NCBI GenBank assembly: GCA_018401455.1
Contig: JAGYKU010000019.1
Coordinates: 1-46,369 of the forward strand
Source of the DNA: Flavobacteriales bacterium
GTDB lineage: Bacteria > Bacteroidota > Bacteroidia > Flavobacteriales_D > Parvicellaceae
Length of the DNA: 46,369 nt
Reading direction: 5' to 3'
The translations under genes and the position numbers were made by a program. Below, in pieces: positions 18,804 through 28,307 of the stretch. Each line of letters starts with the position of its first letter. Positions within the stretch are counted from its first letter, which is position 1. Below the pieces are notes generated by a model. It was given only the letters and a program-made list of their open reading frames with translations, was not told the DNA's origin and did no database searches.

Positions 18804-18908
18804 ATCGAAAAATTAACAATCTAAATTTACTACATTTTATCTTTACAAACTAATAGATTTTAATTTTTTTTACTTTTTTTTCTTCAAGTTGATGTTTTTT
18901 GTAGATAA

Positions 18909-21900
18909 TTACTTCAATTTATCTACTTGAGCGTTGGCATTATTCATAATATTATCCGCTTGGCTTTGAGCAGTGTTTTCAATAGTGTTCGCTTTTGTAT
19001 TGCCTTCATCTCTCACTTTTTTTGCTTTGTCATAAGAAGATTTATGGGCGTCATCAGTTGTTTTGTTTGCGTTGTTCAATAATGTTTCCACTTTTTTGTC
19101 TGTTTCTTGTCTTAATTTTTCAGCGGCTTTTTCAGCGGCAATTTTTTCTAATGGATTTTTGGCATTATCAATTAATTTTTGGGCAGCATCATAACCTTCT
19201 TTTTTGAGTTTATCTGCTTGTTTTTGAGTTTCTTCTTTAGCCTTTTTTTGAAGATTATCTGCTTCTTCTTCAATTTTTTTAGCTGCATTTTCAGATTCTG
19301 TTCTCAGAGCGTCTGCTTGTGCTTTAGCTTGTGCAATCAATTTGTCTGCTTCTTTTTGAGCATCTTCCAATATTTTTTTGGCTTGTTCACTCAACTTATC
19401 TTTAATTATTTGAGTGCCTTGATCTATTAAATCTTGTTTAGTATCTTCCGCTGTTTGTTTCAAATTAGAAACTAATGTTGGATTTGTAATGGTTCCTCCG
19501 ATATTAAATTTCACTGGAATGTTTTTGGGGACAGAAACATTAGTTCCCGTTTTATCATTTAAAAGTGAAAGCAAATTATTGGCTATTTCATTGGCATTAT
19601 TTCCAAACATTTCTGAAGGAAGTATGGCATCCCAAACATAGTCTAGTTCTTGAGTAAATGAAGTCGTTCCTGATAGTTTTGAATCTATTTTCCCTAGTTT
19701 TATTGGTGTTTCTTTCACCCAAATTTTACCTTCTTTAAATTCATAAGAAAGATTTAAGTTTTGAAGCGTTTGGTTTTTTAATTCTTTAATTTTAATCAAT
19801 TGTGTAGCTTTTTCAAGCAAAGGGATGTTATCTAATTTAACTTGGCTGGATTTAAAATCTCCTAAACCACTAATACTTTCGTATATTGGACTATAGTTTT
19901 CATCCAATTCTGCTTCAATTGTCATACTTGTAGAGAATTTCCCATTGCAATATTGTGCAATACTTGCGTATTTTTGAACTGTATTGAAATAATTGAACGC
20001 TTGTTTGAAATCTAAATTATTAATGTCATAAGCAAAATCAATTTTCGCTCTTTTAGGGTTCAGCGCTCTATAATCTCCATTTAACTTGATGTTTCCATCA
20101 AATATATCCATTTTGATTTCCTTCAAACTTGCTACACCTTCTTTGAGTTGGATGTTTCCAACAACATTTTTTAATTCCAAACTGTCGTATTTCATTTTTG
20201 AAATAGTTGTCGCTAAACTAAAGTTGATGTTTTCTGGAATTTGAAACACCTCTGCTGGAATTGAGTCTTGAGTTATTGTGGTTTCGTTTGTTGAAGTAGT
20301 TGAAACATTTTCCGCATCTTCATACATAAGTTGATCCAAATCTAAATAGTTTGAATGCACTTTTAATGCTCCTTCTAAAGTTTCATCTTTTAAAAAGTAT
20401 GCAAGATAATTGGATAAAACACCCTCAGAATGAAGGTCACTGTTTCCTATTTTAGAATCAAATGTTACTAAATTGAGTGATTCAGGTGAAAATTTGAAAA
20501 GCATTTCTGAAATCGAAACTGGATAATTCAAAGATGTAGAAGCATAATTCATCTCTTCAATTTTTAACTCACCATTAGCATCAAATTCATCGTATTTTTC
20601 ATTTTCGATACTTGATAGTTTTCCTTTCAAATTGATGTCTGAGGTTACTATTCCAGAATAAGATTCTCCTTCGCTCAATGGAATCACGTTGCCTATTTGA
20701 CTCAGATTTACATACGTTTTTAAGTTACTTTTTATGTTGGGATCTTTCATAATATTGGAAAGAAATAGGGTAGCATCAATTTTATTCTCAAGAAATTCTA
20801 ATGAAAGTTTTTTTAAATCTACGAGTAAATTATTCAAATCTGGACCTTCTTCTCGAGAAATATTTAAATCTAAATTAATTTTTTCAAGTTTTGAAGGCAA
20901 ATCAGGATATTGAAGATAGGCATTAGAAATTTTGGTCGTTAAGTCAAATCCAGGCATATCTGTTTCTGAATATTTCCCATTCAAACTTCCCGAAAGTTCA
21001 ATGTCTCCATCTGTTTTGATGCTGCCAAAATCTTCTGTGAAAACGCCAGGTACAATACTCAGTAAGCTACTGAATGTTTGATCGAGTGTATTAAAAGTGA
21101 AGTTGAAATCCATAAAATCATCTTTCATTAACATATCACCATCAAAATGAAGTTTCAAAGCATTAATGATGGCTTCATTTTTTTTGAAAGTCAATTTCAT
21201 CTCAGATTCCGGCATTGCAATTTCCAATTCACAATTGATATCTGCAACACTGTTAGATAGGTAATTAAAGCCGTCATAGCCAAATGTCAAACCATCAGAT
21301 TTTGTCTCTGTATCTATTGTATATATCACATCATCAATTTTGATATTTCCAGAATGATTCATTTTGGGTAAATGTATGTAAGTCAAATAATATGCGTCAT
21401 CATAGGTGATATCTCCATCTTTTATTTTATAATAATTCAATGATAGTTTGAAAGCAGATGTAGGTTCAGTTGATTCAGTTTGTGTAGTATCAGCAATAGC
21501 AATATCATAATTTGCCTTTCCATTTTCCAAAACTTTGATATGTAAAATGGGTTCTTCTAAATATACTTCTTGAATTTCGAATTGATCTCCAAAAAGAGCG
21601 CTCCAAAAGTCTAATTTTAAAGTTGTAGTATTGATTTTGGCTAAGTAAATATCCGAAAAATCGTCTTTGCCTTTTAATGAAATGTCTTTAATAGTAAGCG
21701 TTAAATTAGGAAAGGTAGAGATGAAAGTTAAATCAGCGTCACCAAAATCTAACTCAGCATTTAGTGATGAATTGGCTTCATCTTTTATAAGTTGTATTAT
21801 CTGATCTTTAAAAAGAATTGGGATTAATAGTAGAATGATGAAAATTACCACAAAACTAATTCCAGTCCATTTTAATAGTCTTTTCCAAAATGGTTTTTTC

Positions 21901-21923
21901 TTTTTTTCTGTGTTTTTGCTCAT
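18909..21923 (-). CDS. AsmA-like family protein with a long helical tail
   Basis: This 1004-residue protein has an N-terminal membrane anchor (about residues 13-38; LLKWTGISFVVIFIILLLIP) followed by a long beta-rich AsmA-like region with DFGDADLTFISTFPNLTLTI near the start. It resembles the bridge-like lipid-transfer AsmA/TamB clan, whose members span the periplasm and contribute to outer-membrane lipid homeostasis. The last roughly 170 residues are an uninterrupted Ala/Lys/Glu/Gln-rich stretch with heptad character (KEADKLIAQAKAQADALRTE), predicted to form a long helix. The role is inferred from family membership. The gene is followed 105 nt later by recQ. Confidence 0.85.
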   Translation of the reverse strand: MSKNTEKKKKPFWKRLLKWTGISFVVIFIILLLIPILFKDQIIQLIKDEANSSLNAELDFGDADLTFISTFPNLTLTIKDISLKGKDDFSDIYLAKINTTTLKLDFWSALFGDQFEIQEVYLEEPILHIKVLENGKANYDIAIADTTQTESTEPTSAFKLSLNYYKIKDGDITYDDAYYLTYIHLPKMNHSGNIKIDDVIYTIDTETKSDGLTFGYDGFNYLSNSVADINCELEIAMPESEMKLTFKKNEAIINALKLHFDGDMLMKDDFMDFNFTFNTLDQTFSSLLSIVPGVFTEDFGSIKTDGDIELSGSLNGKYSETDMPGFDLTTKISNAYLQYPDLPSKLEKINLDLNISREEGPDLNNLLVDLKKLSLEFLENKIDATLFLSNIMKDPNIKSNLKTYVNLSQIGNVIPLSEGESYSGIVTSDINLKGKLSSIENEKYDEFDANGELKIEEMNYASTSLNYPVSISEMLFKFSPESLNLVTFDSKIGNSDLHSEGVLSNYLAYFLKDETLEGALKVHSNYLDLDQLMYEDAENVSTTSTNETTITQDSIPAEVFQIPENINFSLATTISKMKYDSLELKNVVGNIQLKEGVASLKEIKMDIFDGNIKLNGDYRALNPKRAKIDFAYDINNLDFKQAFNYFNTVQKYASIAQYCNGKFSTSMTIEAELDENYSPIYESISGLGDFKSSQVKLDNIPLLEKATQLIKIKELKNQTLQNLNLSYEFKEGKIWVKETPIKLGKIDSKLSGTTSFTQELDYVWDAILPSEMFGNNANEIANNLLSLLNDKTGTNVSVPKNIPVKFNIGGTITNPTLVSNLKQTAEDTKQDLIDQGTQIIKDKLSEQAKKILEDAQKEADKLIAQAKAQADALRTESENAAKKIEEEADNLQKKAKEETQKQADKLKKEGYDAAQKLIDNAKNPLEKIAAEKAAEKLRQETDKKVETLLNNANKTTDDAHKSSYDKAKKVRDEGNTKANTIENTAQSQADNIMNNANAQVDKLK

Positions 21924-22049
21924 TTCTTAGTTAGGCTCTTTAATTAAAGCATAAAGGTAACTAAGTTTTTGTAGATTTTATATCATTTCTAATTTGTAAA
22001 TTTTGTTAAAAATACTTTTAGAAATATTATATACAACTTATATGTTCTG

Positions 22050-24608
22050 TTATCTAAACAAAGTAACGTGCCCTGTAAATGTTTTGCTTACCACATCTGA
22101 ATTGCTGGTTACCGTTATTTTCCAGATATATATATCATTTTTCACAGGAGAACTTATATGAGTTCCATTCCATCCTTTGCTAGGGTCTGAGGATTCAAAA
22201 ATCAAATTACCCCATCTGTTAAAAATAAGAAACTCGAATGTTCCTTCTTTATAGTTGCTAATTATTGGATAAAAAACTTCATTTTCTCCATCGCCATTGG
22301 GAGTAAAAGCATTAGGAACAAACAAGAAAAACATATCATCAATAACAACAGTTTGACAAATAGTATCAATACAATTATTTATGTTTGAGGCGACTAAGCA
22401 CATTTCATAATTTCCTGGATAATCTTCGGGATATCTTACTATTGGATTGATATTTGAAAAAATAAGCGTATCTTCATTGATAAAAGTGTACCACAATTCC
22501 TCATCAGCATTTATAGAAGTGCTTTCGAAAGTAATTTCAGATTCTTGAATTGTAGTAGGTTGAGGTCCAAAATCAAAATTGGCAATCACTGCACCAGGGC
22601 TTTCAAGTGCTACTTGTGAAGAAGCAATACAACTATTAGCATCAGATATTATAATTTGATAATTGCCTGTACATAAGTTTTCAAAATAGTTATTGTTTTG
22701 AAAGTTTTGACCATTATCAATACTGTAATTTATTGCATTATTTGATATAATTTCTATAGTTCCGTCACAATCTTCAATACAAATTGGTGAGGTAAAATTA
22801 AGTGACGAAACTGTAAGTTCATCTGGTTCTGTTATATTAATATTTTGAATATTAAATGTACAATTATTATTGTCAGTAACAGTTACATTATAAACTCCTT
22901 GACATAAATTATTTTGTTGTGGCAAAGGTAGTAAACCATTATTCCATTGATAGGTGTATGGTTGTGTTCCACCATTAGGTGTAATGATGATATTTCCATT
23001 ACATGGTCCGTTGGCAACATTACAAGTATTATCAGTAGTGCTGAATGTTGGGTTTAATTCTGCTGGTTCTGTTAATGTAATGGTTTGAGTTTTGGAACAA
23101 TTATTTGCATCGTTTACTACAATTGAGTAGTTTGCAGCTGGAAGATCATCAAAATTACCTGATTGTTGAAAGTTGCTCCCGCTGTTAATACTATATTGAT
23201 AGTTAGGTGTACCACCATTTGCCGAAATAATAATACTTCCAGAGTTGTCTTGAAAACAATTTAAATTGGTAGAATTGTCAGTAATAATTAATTCGGAAGG
23301 TTCTGTAACAATTGCTGTTTCTGTTAAAGTACATACAGGATCAGTCACTTGAACTGAGTAATTTCCAGCACACAAATTATAGATAGAAAGACCAGTTGCG
23401 CCATTTATTGGTGTTCCATTTGTGTCAAACCATTGAATTGTTGCAGGACCAGTTGTTCCAGCGGTATCAAGTGTTGCTGTACCATTACAATCTCCAAAAC
23501 AATCATTGTTAGTTGTTGTGGTTGTCAGTGTCATTCCACAGCAAACAGGACCTGGATCAAGTGTTGTGTTCAATGTAGCAGTGCACCCATTTGCATCTGT
23601 AATATTGATGGTATAATTTCCACTTGGTAAGTTATTAAAAGTTCCGTTGGTATTGTTTCCTGTACTAGCTCCTGTCAAAGAGTAAGTTACTGGTGCATTC
23701 GCATTAGGAGCAGAAAAAGATAAAATACCGTTTCCATCACCAATACATGTTTCTAAGGTTGCACTAACAGTAGGTACTATTTGAGGAAGCACAGTAACTG
23801 TTGTTGTAACATTTTGTATAGTCCCATTCCCACTAGTAATTTGAACAGTATAATCAGTAGTTACTGTTGGGTTTACAAAAGCATTGTCTCCTGCTGCATT
23901 GGTGTTAATAAATCCTGGTGTTGAAGTGTCCCAATTGTATGCAGTTCCATTAAAAGCTTCAATTGTAGCTGTTTCTCCGTAGCAAATCGTTGGGCTTGTT
24001 ACACCTCCGCAGTTTACGGAAGCGGTTCCAAAAAATGACAAGGGTACGTTTGTAGTTGCGCTACTATAATTAGAGAAACAAATAATAAATTGATCTCCAG
24101 AATTAACGTTGATGGGGTTTTCAAAATTGGATTGGTCTGCACCAGCAGGGAAATTGGCTGGAGCTGACATTCCTGTTAATCCGTTACAATTCCCATTCCA
24201 GTTACAAGCTACAGGTGGTAAAGTATTATTTTGAATTGCAGCACATGTGTTCGCATCATAAGGCCACATAATCCAATCGTAACAATTCCCAAACAGCCCT
24301 TGATTTGCTCCAAGGCTAAATTCTAAAACACCGTCTGATGTTATTGTAACCATGAGCCAAGTAGAATTCAACTCTCCGTCCAGGAGACAACCTAAATTCC
24401 CAGGTTGATTATTTGGATTTACTTGTGGATTTGAGATGTTGTGTTGAAATCCGTCAGTAAATTCTTCAACGTTTCCAAATCCTGAAGGAGTAATAGTAAA
24501 CGAAGGATTATTACAGGCTTCAATGTTGTTTGTACAATCACCATATTGTGCATTAATCCATAAAAAACTAAATGAAAAATAAATTGTAAGCAATTTATTG
24601 AATGACAT
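22050..24608 (-). CDS. SprB-repeat T9SS type B surface protein (short paralogue)
   Basis: The protein has 852 residues from the ATG at 24608. The frame could extend to a TTG at 24635, but the signal peptide MSFNKLLTIYFSFSFLWINAQ starts at the ATG. The N-terminal about 200 residues contain a conserved domain with WIMWPYDANTC and DQFIICFSNYSS. Ig-like and SprB-type repeats follow (TETCIG-like, NGTFNNLPSGNYT, CCGMTL, NLCAGNYSVQVTDP). The C-terminal type B sorting domain has FVPNAFTPNGDGENEVF, FNRWGNLIFES and GHVTLFR. Such proteins are surface-exposed and in some flavobacteria act as gliding or adhesion factors. It is the last gene of a probable three-gene operon and has one SprB-like module where its upstream paralogue has two. 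Confidence 0.88.
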   Translation of the reverse strand: MSFNKLLTIYFSFSFLWINAQYGDCTNNIEACNNPSFTITPSGFGNVEEFTDGFQHNISNPQVNPNNQPGNLGCLLDGELNSTWLMVTITSDGVLEFSLGANQGLFGNCYDWIMWPYDANTCAAIQNNTLPPVACNWNGNCNGLTGMSAPANFPAGADQSNFENPINVNSGDQFIICFSNYSSATTNVPLSFFGTASVNCGGVTSPTICYGETATIEAFNGTAYNWDTSTPGFINTNAAGDNAFVNPTVTTDYTVQITSGNGTIQNVTTTVTVLPQIVPTVSATLETCIGDGNGILSFSAPNANAPVTYSLTGASTGNNTNGTFNNLPSGNYTINITDANGCTATLNTTLDPGPVCCGMTLTTTTTNNDCFGDCNGTATLDTAGTTGPATIQWFDTNGTPINGATGLSIYNLCAGNYSVQVTDPVCTLTETAIVTEPSELIITDNSTNLNCFQDNSGSIIISANGGTPNYQYSINSGSNFQQSGNFDDLPAANYSIVVNDANNCSKTQTITLTEPAELNPTFSTTDNTCNVANGPCNGNIIITPNGGTQPYTYQWNNGLLPLPQQNNLCQGVYNVTVTDNNNCTFNIQNINITEPDELTVSSLNFTSPICIEDCDGTIEIISNNAINYSIDNGQNFQNNNYFENLCTGNYQIIISDANSCIASSQVALESPGAVIANFDFGPQPTTIQESEITFESTSINADEELWYTFINEDTLIFSNINPIVRYPEDYPGNYEMCLVASNINNCIDTICQTVVIDDMFFLFVPNAFTPNGDGENEVFYPIISNYKEGTFEFLIFNRWGNLIFESSDPSKGWNGTHISSPVKNDIYIWKITVTSNSDVVSKTFTGHVTLFR

Positions 24609-24667
24609 AGGGCAATTTTTTTTATTTGAATTCAAAATTACAAAAAATCATACAAATAGACTTAAAT

Positions 24668-27600
24668 TTATCTTAACAAGGTTACATGACCTGTAAAAGT
24701 ATTAATCAATCCATCAGTTTTGTTTTTCGCATTGAGTTTCCAAATGTAAACTCCTTCTTGAACAGGTGTGCTAAGATGATTTCCATCCCATCCAGTATAT
24801 GGACTTTCAGATTCAAAAACTAAAGTGCCCCATCTGTTGAAGATTAAAAATTCAAAAGAATCTTCTAAAAAATGATTGATAACAGGAAAGAAAACATCGT
24901 TGTCGCCATCATTATTTGGCGTGAATGCATTTGGAACAAATACAAAGAAAACATCGTCTATGATTACTATGTTGCAAGCCGTATCAATACAGTTGTTTGC
25001 ATTTGAGGCAACAATACATACATTATAATTGTTTGGTCCATCTTCTGGAAATCTAATGGTTGGGTCGCTTTGATAAAAATAATTAGTATCCTCATTGATG
25101 ACAGTAAACCAAAATACATTGTCATCGTTTAAAGAAGTATTTTCAAAAAATATTTCTGGATTCTGTGTTGTTGCTGGTTGAGGTCCAAAATTAAAACTTG
25201 CAATTACGGCCTCTGGATTAATTAGAGAAACATTTGAAGTAACTTCGCAGCTGTTAGCATCTGTAACTACTATTTGATAATTTCCAGAGCATAGGTCTGT
25301 AAAAATTGGATTGTTTTGAAATGTATTTCCATTGTTTATACTATAATTGACTGCGTTTGAAGCGTCAATAGATATACTCCCATTACAATCTGAAATACAC
25401 AGAGGATTTGTTTGAACGATATTGTTTATGGTCAGTTCACCTGGTTCAGTTACTTCAATATTACTTAATGTAACAGCGCAGTTATTTCCGTCAGTAATTG
25501 ATACATCATAAAAGCCTGCACAAAGATTCACTTGATTTTGAAAAGGTGGAAGGCTGTTGTTCCAAGAATATGAATAAGGTTCAACTCCGCCTAAAATATT
25601 TAAGTTAATTCCTCCATTACAAGGGGTATTATTTTGGTTGCAAGAATTATCTATAGTATTAAAGTTAGCTATTAACTCATTGGGTTGAGTCAGCGTAACA
25701 GTTGCGTTTTGAGAACAATTATTATTGTCCATCACTAGAATGTTGTATGTTGCTGCACTTAAATTAGAAAAAACATTTGATACGTTATACTGTATTCCAT
25801 TGTCAATACTGTATTGATATGGCAGAGCACCACCATTTGCATTAATAGTAATAATTCCTGAGTTATTTTGAAAACAACTTAAGTTTGTTTCATCAATTGT
25901 TATATTGAAAGCAGTTGGTTCTGTTATCGTTACTGTTTGTGAAAGTGTGCATGAAGGATCTGAAACTTGAACTGTATAGGTGCCAGCACAAAGGTTATTT
26001 ACAGTAGCACTTGTTGCACCAGGTATTGGCGCACCATTATTGAACCACTGAATTGGTGCTGGGCCAGAAGTTCCTACTGTGTCAACTGTTGCAACACCAC
26101 TACATTCACCAAAACATAAATTATTTGTTTGAGTAGTGCTTAATGTCATATTACAACATACAGGTCCAGGATTCAAAGTGGCATTTATTTGGGCAATACA
26201 TCCATTTCCATCTACAATATCTAGAGTGTAATTTCCACTTGGCAAATTATTGAAAGTACCATTTGTATTAGAAGATGTGCTTGCACCAGACAGGTTGAAT
26301 GTGACAGGAGCAACTGTATTTTGGGCAGTAAATACCAAAGCGCCATCATTTTGACCAATACAAGTTTCTGTAGTGGTAACAAATGATAATGTTATTTGAT
26401 TAGGTGCTGTAATTGTTATGTTTTCGGTAAGTGTACATGCGGGATCTGTTACTTGAACAGAGTAATTACCTGCACAAAGGTTATTTATGTTTAATGTTGT
26501 AGCGCCAGCAATTGGATTGCCATTACCATCAAACCATTGAATAGGTGCTGGTCCAGTTGTTCCTGTTGTGTCTAAAGTTGCCGTTCCATCACAATCCCCA
26601 AAACAATCGTTATTAACGGTTGAAGTAGAAAGTGTCATACCACAGCATAAAGGTCCTGGATTTAAAGTTACTGAAAGTTGAGCTGAACACCCATTATCAT
26701 CTTCGATATCTATAGTATAGTTGCCGCTTGGTAAATTATTGAAAGTTCCATTTGTATTTGAACCAGTACTTGCTCCAGATAGGGTATATGTGATAGGTGC
26801 AACACCATTTGTTGCAGAAAACACTAGTGAACCATTATTGTCTCCAATACATGTCTCAGTTGTAGTAACTACAGAAGGTATAATTGCTGGGTGCACAGTA
26901 ACAACAGATATTTCACTTTGAATTGTACCATTGCCCAAAGTAATATTTACATCGTATATAGTCGTTACTGTTGGGTTTACGTATGCTGTATCTCCAGCTG
27001 CATTAGTATTTATAAATCCAGGTATAGAAGTGTCCCAATTATAACTTACACCATCCAAAGCAACAATCATTGCAGTTTCGCCTTCACATATCGTAGGGTT
27101 GGTAACACTTCCGCAAGTAACACCTGCAGTTCCGTAAAAATCTAAAGGTACGTTAGTATTTGCACTACTATAATTGGAAAAGCAAATGATATATTGATCA
27201 CCAGCATTAACGTTGATGCCATTTTCAAAATCCGATTGATCTGCTCCAGCAGGTAAATTCCCGGGGTTAGCCATGCCTGTAATTCCAGTGCATGCTCCGT
27301 TCCAATTACAAGCTACTGGTGGAAGTGTATTGTTTTGAATATTACCACATGTATTCGCATCATAAGGCCACATAATCCAGTCGTTGCAATTGAACGCTCC
27401 AGCTGTTCCCATACTAAATTCTAAAGTTCCAGGTGAACTAACAGTGATTAATAGCCATGTAGAGTTTAATTCTCCGGATAGTAAACATCCTGCATTTCCA
27501 GGAACTGCATTTGGATTTGTTTGAGGATTAGATACTGTAGAATTTACTGTGAAATCTTCAATGTTTCCACTCCCGGAAGGAGTAACCATAAATGATGGGT

Positions 27601-27694
27601 TTGAGCAAGCATCAACTGTTGTGGCGCAATCTCCAAATTGTCCAAATGCTGATAGTAAATTGAAACAAAATAATATAAATAATAGCTTTCTCAT
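24668..27694 (-). CDS. SprB-repeat T9SS type B surface protein (long paralogue)
   Basis: This 1008-residue protein has a signal peptide (MRKLLFILFCFNLLSAFGQ), the same N-terminal domain as its downstream paralogue (WIMWPYDANTC near 108-116) and an Ig-like segment (about 195-270). Two copies of a module of about 160 residues follow (277-439 and 440-598), each with TTTETCIG, TFNNLPSGNYT, a paired CC and NLCAG-YxVQVxDP. Further SprB repeats and a type B sorting domain (FVPNAFTPNNDGDNDVF; GHVTLLR) complete it. Many paired cysteines suggest disulfide-stabilised extracellular domains. Its ATG overlaps the stop of the small upstream gene (ATGA), indicating translational coupling. Confidence 0.9.
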   Translation of the reverse strand: MRKLLFILFCFNLLSAFGQFGDCATTVDACSNPSFMVTPSGSGNIEDFTVNSTVSNPQTNPNAVPGNAGCLLSGELNSTWLLITVSSPGTLEFSMGTAGAFNCNDWIMWPYDANTCGNIQNNTLPPVACNWNGACTGITGMANPGNLPAGADQSDFENGINVNAGDQYIICFSNYSSANTNVPLDFYGTAGVTCGSVTNPTICEGETAMIVALDGVSYNWDTSIPGFINTNAAGDTAYVNPTVTTIYDVNITLGNGTIQSEISVVTVHPAIIPSVVTTTETCIGDNNGSLVFSATNGVAPITYTLSGASTGSNTNGTFNNLPSGNYTIDIEDDNGCSAQLSVTLNPGPLCCGMTLSTSTVNNDCFGDCDGTATLDTTGTTGPAPIQWFDGNGNPIAGATTLNINNLCAGNYSVQVTDPACTLTENITITAPNQITLSFVTTTETCIGQNDGALVFTAQNTVAPVTFNLSGASTSSNTNGTFNNLPSGNYTLDIVDGNGCIAQINATLNPGPVCCNMTLSTTQTNNLCFGECSGVATVDTVGTSGPAPIQWFNNGAPIPGATSATVNNLCAGTYTVQVSDPSCTLSQTVTITEPTAFNITIDETNLSCFQNNSGIITINANGGALPYQYSIDNGIQYNVSNVFSNLSAATYNILVMDNNNCSQNATVTLTQPNELIANFNTIDNSCNQNNTPCNGGINLNILGGVEPYSYSWNNSLPPFQNQVNLCAGFYDVSITDGNNCAVTLSNIEVTEPGELTINNIVQTNPLCISDCNGSISIDASNAVNYSINNGNTFQNNPIFTDLCSGNYQIVVTDANSCEVTSNVSLINPEAVIASFNFGPQPATTQNPEIFFENTSLNDDNVFWFTVINEDTNYFYQSDPTIRFPEDGPNNYNVCIVASNANNCIDTACNIVIIDDVFFVFVPNAFTPNNDGDNDVFFPVINHFLEDSFEFLIFNRWGTLVFESESPYTGWDGNHLSTPVQEGVYIWKLNAKNKTDGLINTFTGHVTLLR

Positions 27695-28044
27695 TGGTCA
27701 CAATCCGTTTTTAAGTCCAAAACTTTATCAATTCCATGAATGCCATACCTTACACATTTGTATGTCATACCTAAAGTGTTCATCCAATTTTCTATGTCAT
27801 TCTGTGTAACAATATTCGGGTCATATATTAAAAAAAACTTTTTGGAGTTAAAATCAGAACGCTCCAGAATTACGCCAGGCTTGCTACGAACAAAACTATC
27901 AATTTCTAACCTTTTTTCTGCTGTATCAAAGTTGGTGAAAATGAATTGTACAAAGTGATTTTCAGACGAAGTTTGTGATAAAGCACTTTTATTAAATAAA
28001 ATGAATGCAAAAAGTGTAAATAGAGTAATTAAAGTTTTATTCAT
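27691..28044 (-). CDS. Small secreted protein, first gene of the type B adhesin operon
   Basis: This 117-residue protein has a Sec signal peptide (MNKTLITLFTLFAFILFNKSALS followed by Q). The mature part of about 90 residues is predicted to alternate strands and helices (HFVQFIFTNFD, AEKRLEIDSFVRSKPGVILE, FFLIYDPNIV, ENWMNTLGMTYKCVRYG). This could be a ferredoxin-like/HMA-like beta-alpha-beta fold, but it has no CxxC metal site and only two cysteines, both near the C-terminus. It is a guess from pattern and no family is claimed. Its stop codon overlaps the start of the 1008-residue adhesin gene by ATGA, so a role linked to that protein's export, folding or anchoring is possible. Confidence 0.75.
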   Translation of the reverse strand: MNKTLITLFTLFAFILFNKSALSQTSSENHFVQFIFTNFDTAEKRLEIDSFVRSKPGVILERSDFNSKKFFLIYDPNIVTQNDIENWMNTLGMTYKCVRYGIHGIDKVLDLKTDCDQ

Positions 28045-28102
28045 TTTAATATTTTATATTTTTGATTGACGAATGTTTTACATTAAAGTTGCCTTAATAA
28101 AG

Positions 28103-28110
28103 CAAATATA
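28103..28110 (-). promoter_or_regulatory. -7 element of the type B adhesin operon
   Basis: The minus strand reads TATATTTG, an exact TAnnTTTG match 58 nt upstream of the first ATG of the operon. The surroundings are very AT-rich and no -33 partner is evident. Confidence 0.35.
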
Positions 28111-28230
28111 ATAAATTTTTTAATAAAATAACTTGAAAATTAGAACTTTATAAAAATACTTAAAACAAGTAAATAGTTTAAAAATTTAATCATTTATTAA
28201 TGTTCTTAAGTGATTTAGAAATGATAATTG

Positions 28231-28238
28231 TATCTTTG
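28231..28238 (+). promoter_or_regulatory. -7 element of the MBL-fold hydrolase gene
   Basis: TATCTTTG matches TAnnTTTG exactly. It lies 20 nt before the ATG at 28259, which supports 28259 as the ancestral start of the gene even though the frame from it is now broken. Confidence 0.45.
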
Positions 28239-28307
28239 TATTTATAAAATTGTTTAAAATGACTGTCAAAAATTTACTTTTAATCCATTTAGGAAAATAC
28301 TTATGTA

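Noticed and set aside
18995-19430. Hydrophobic, Phe-rich open frames on the plus strand
   Set aside because: They are antisense shadows of the Lys/Glu-rich helical tail of the AsmA-like protein; codons for Lys and Glu read backwards give Phe and Leu.
24609-24635. TTG start for the 861-residue version of the short adhesin
   Set aside because: An ATG 27 nt downstream begins a normal signal peptide; the extra residues are Asn/Lys-rich and polar.
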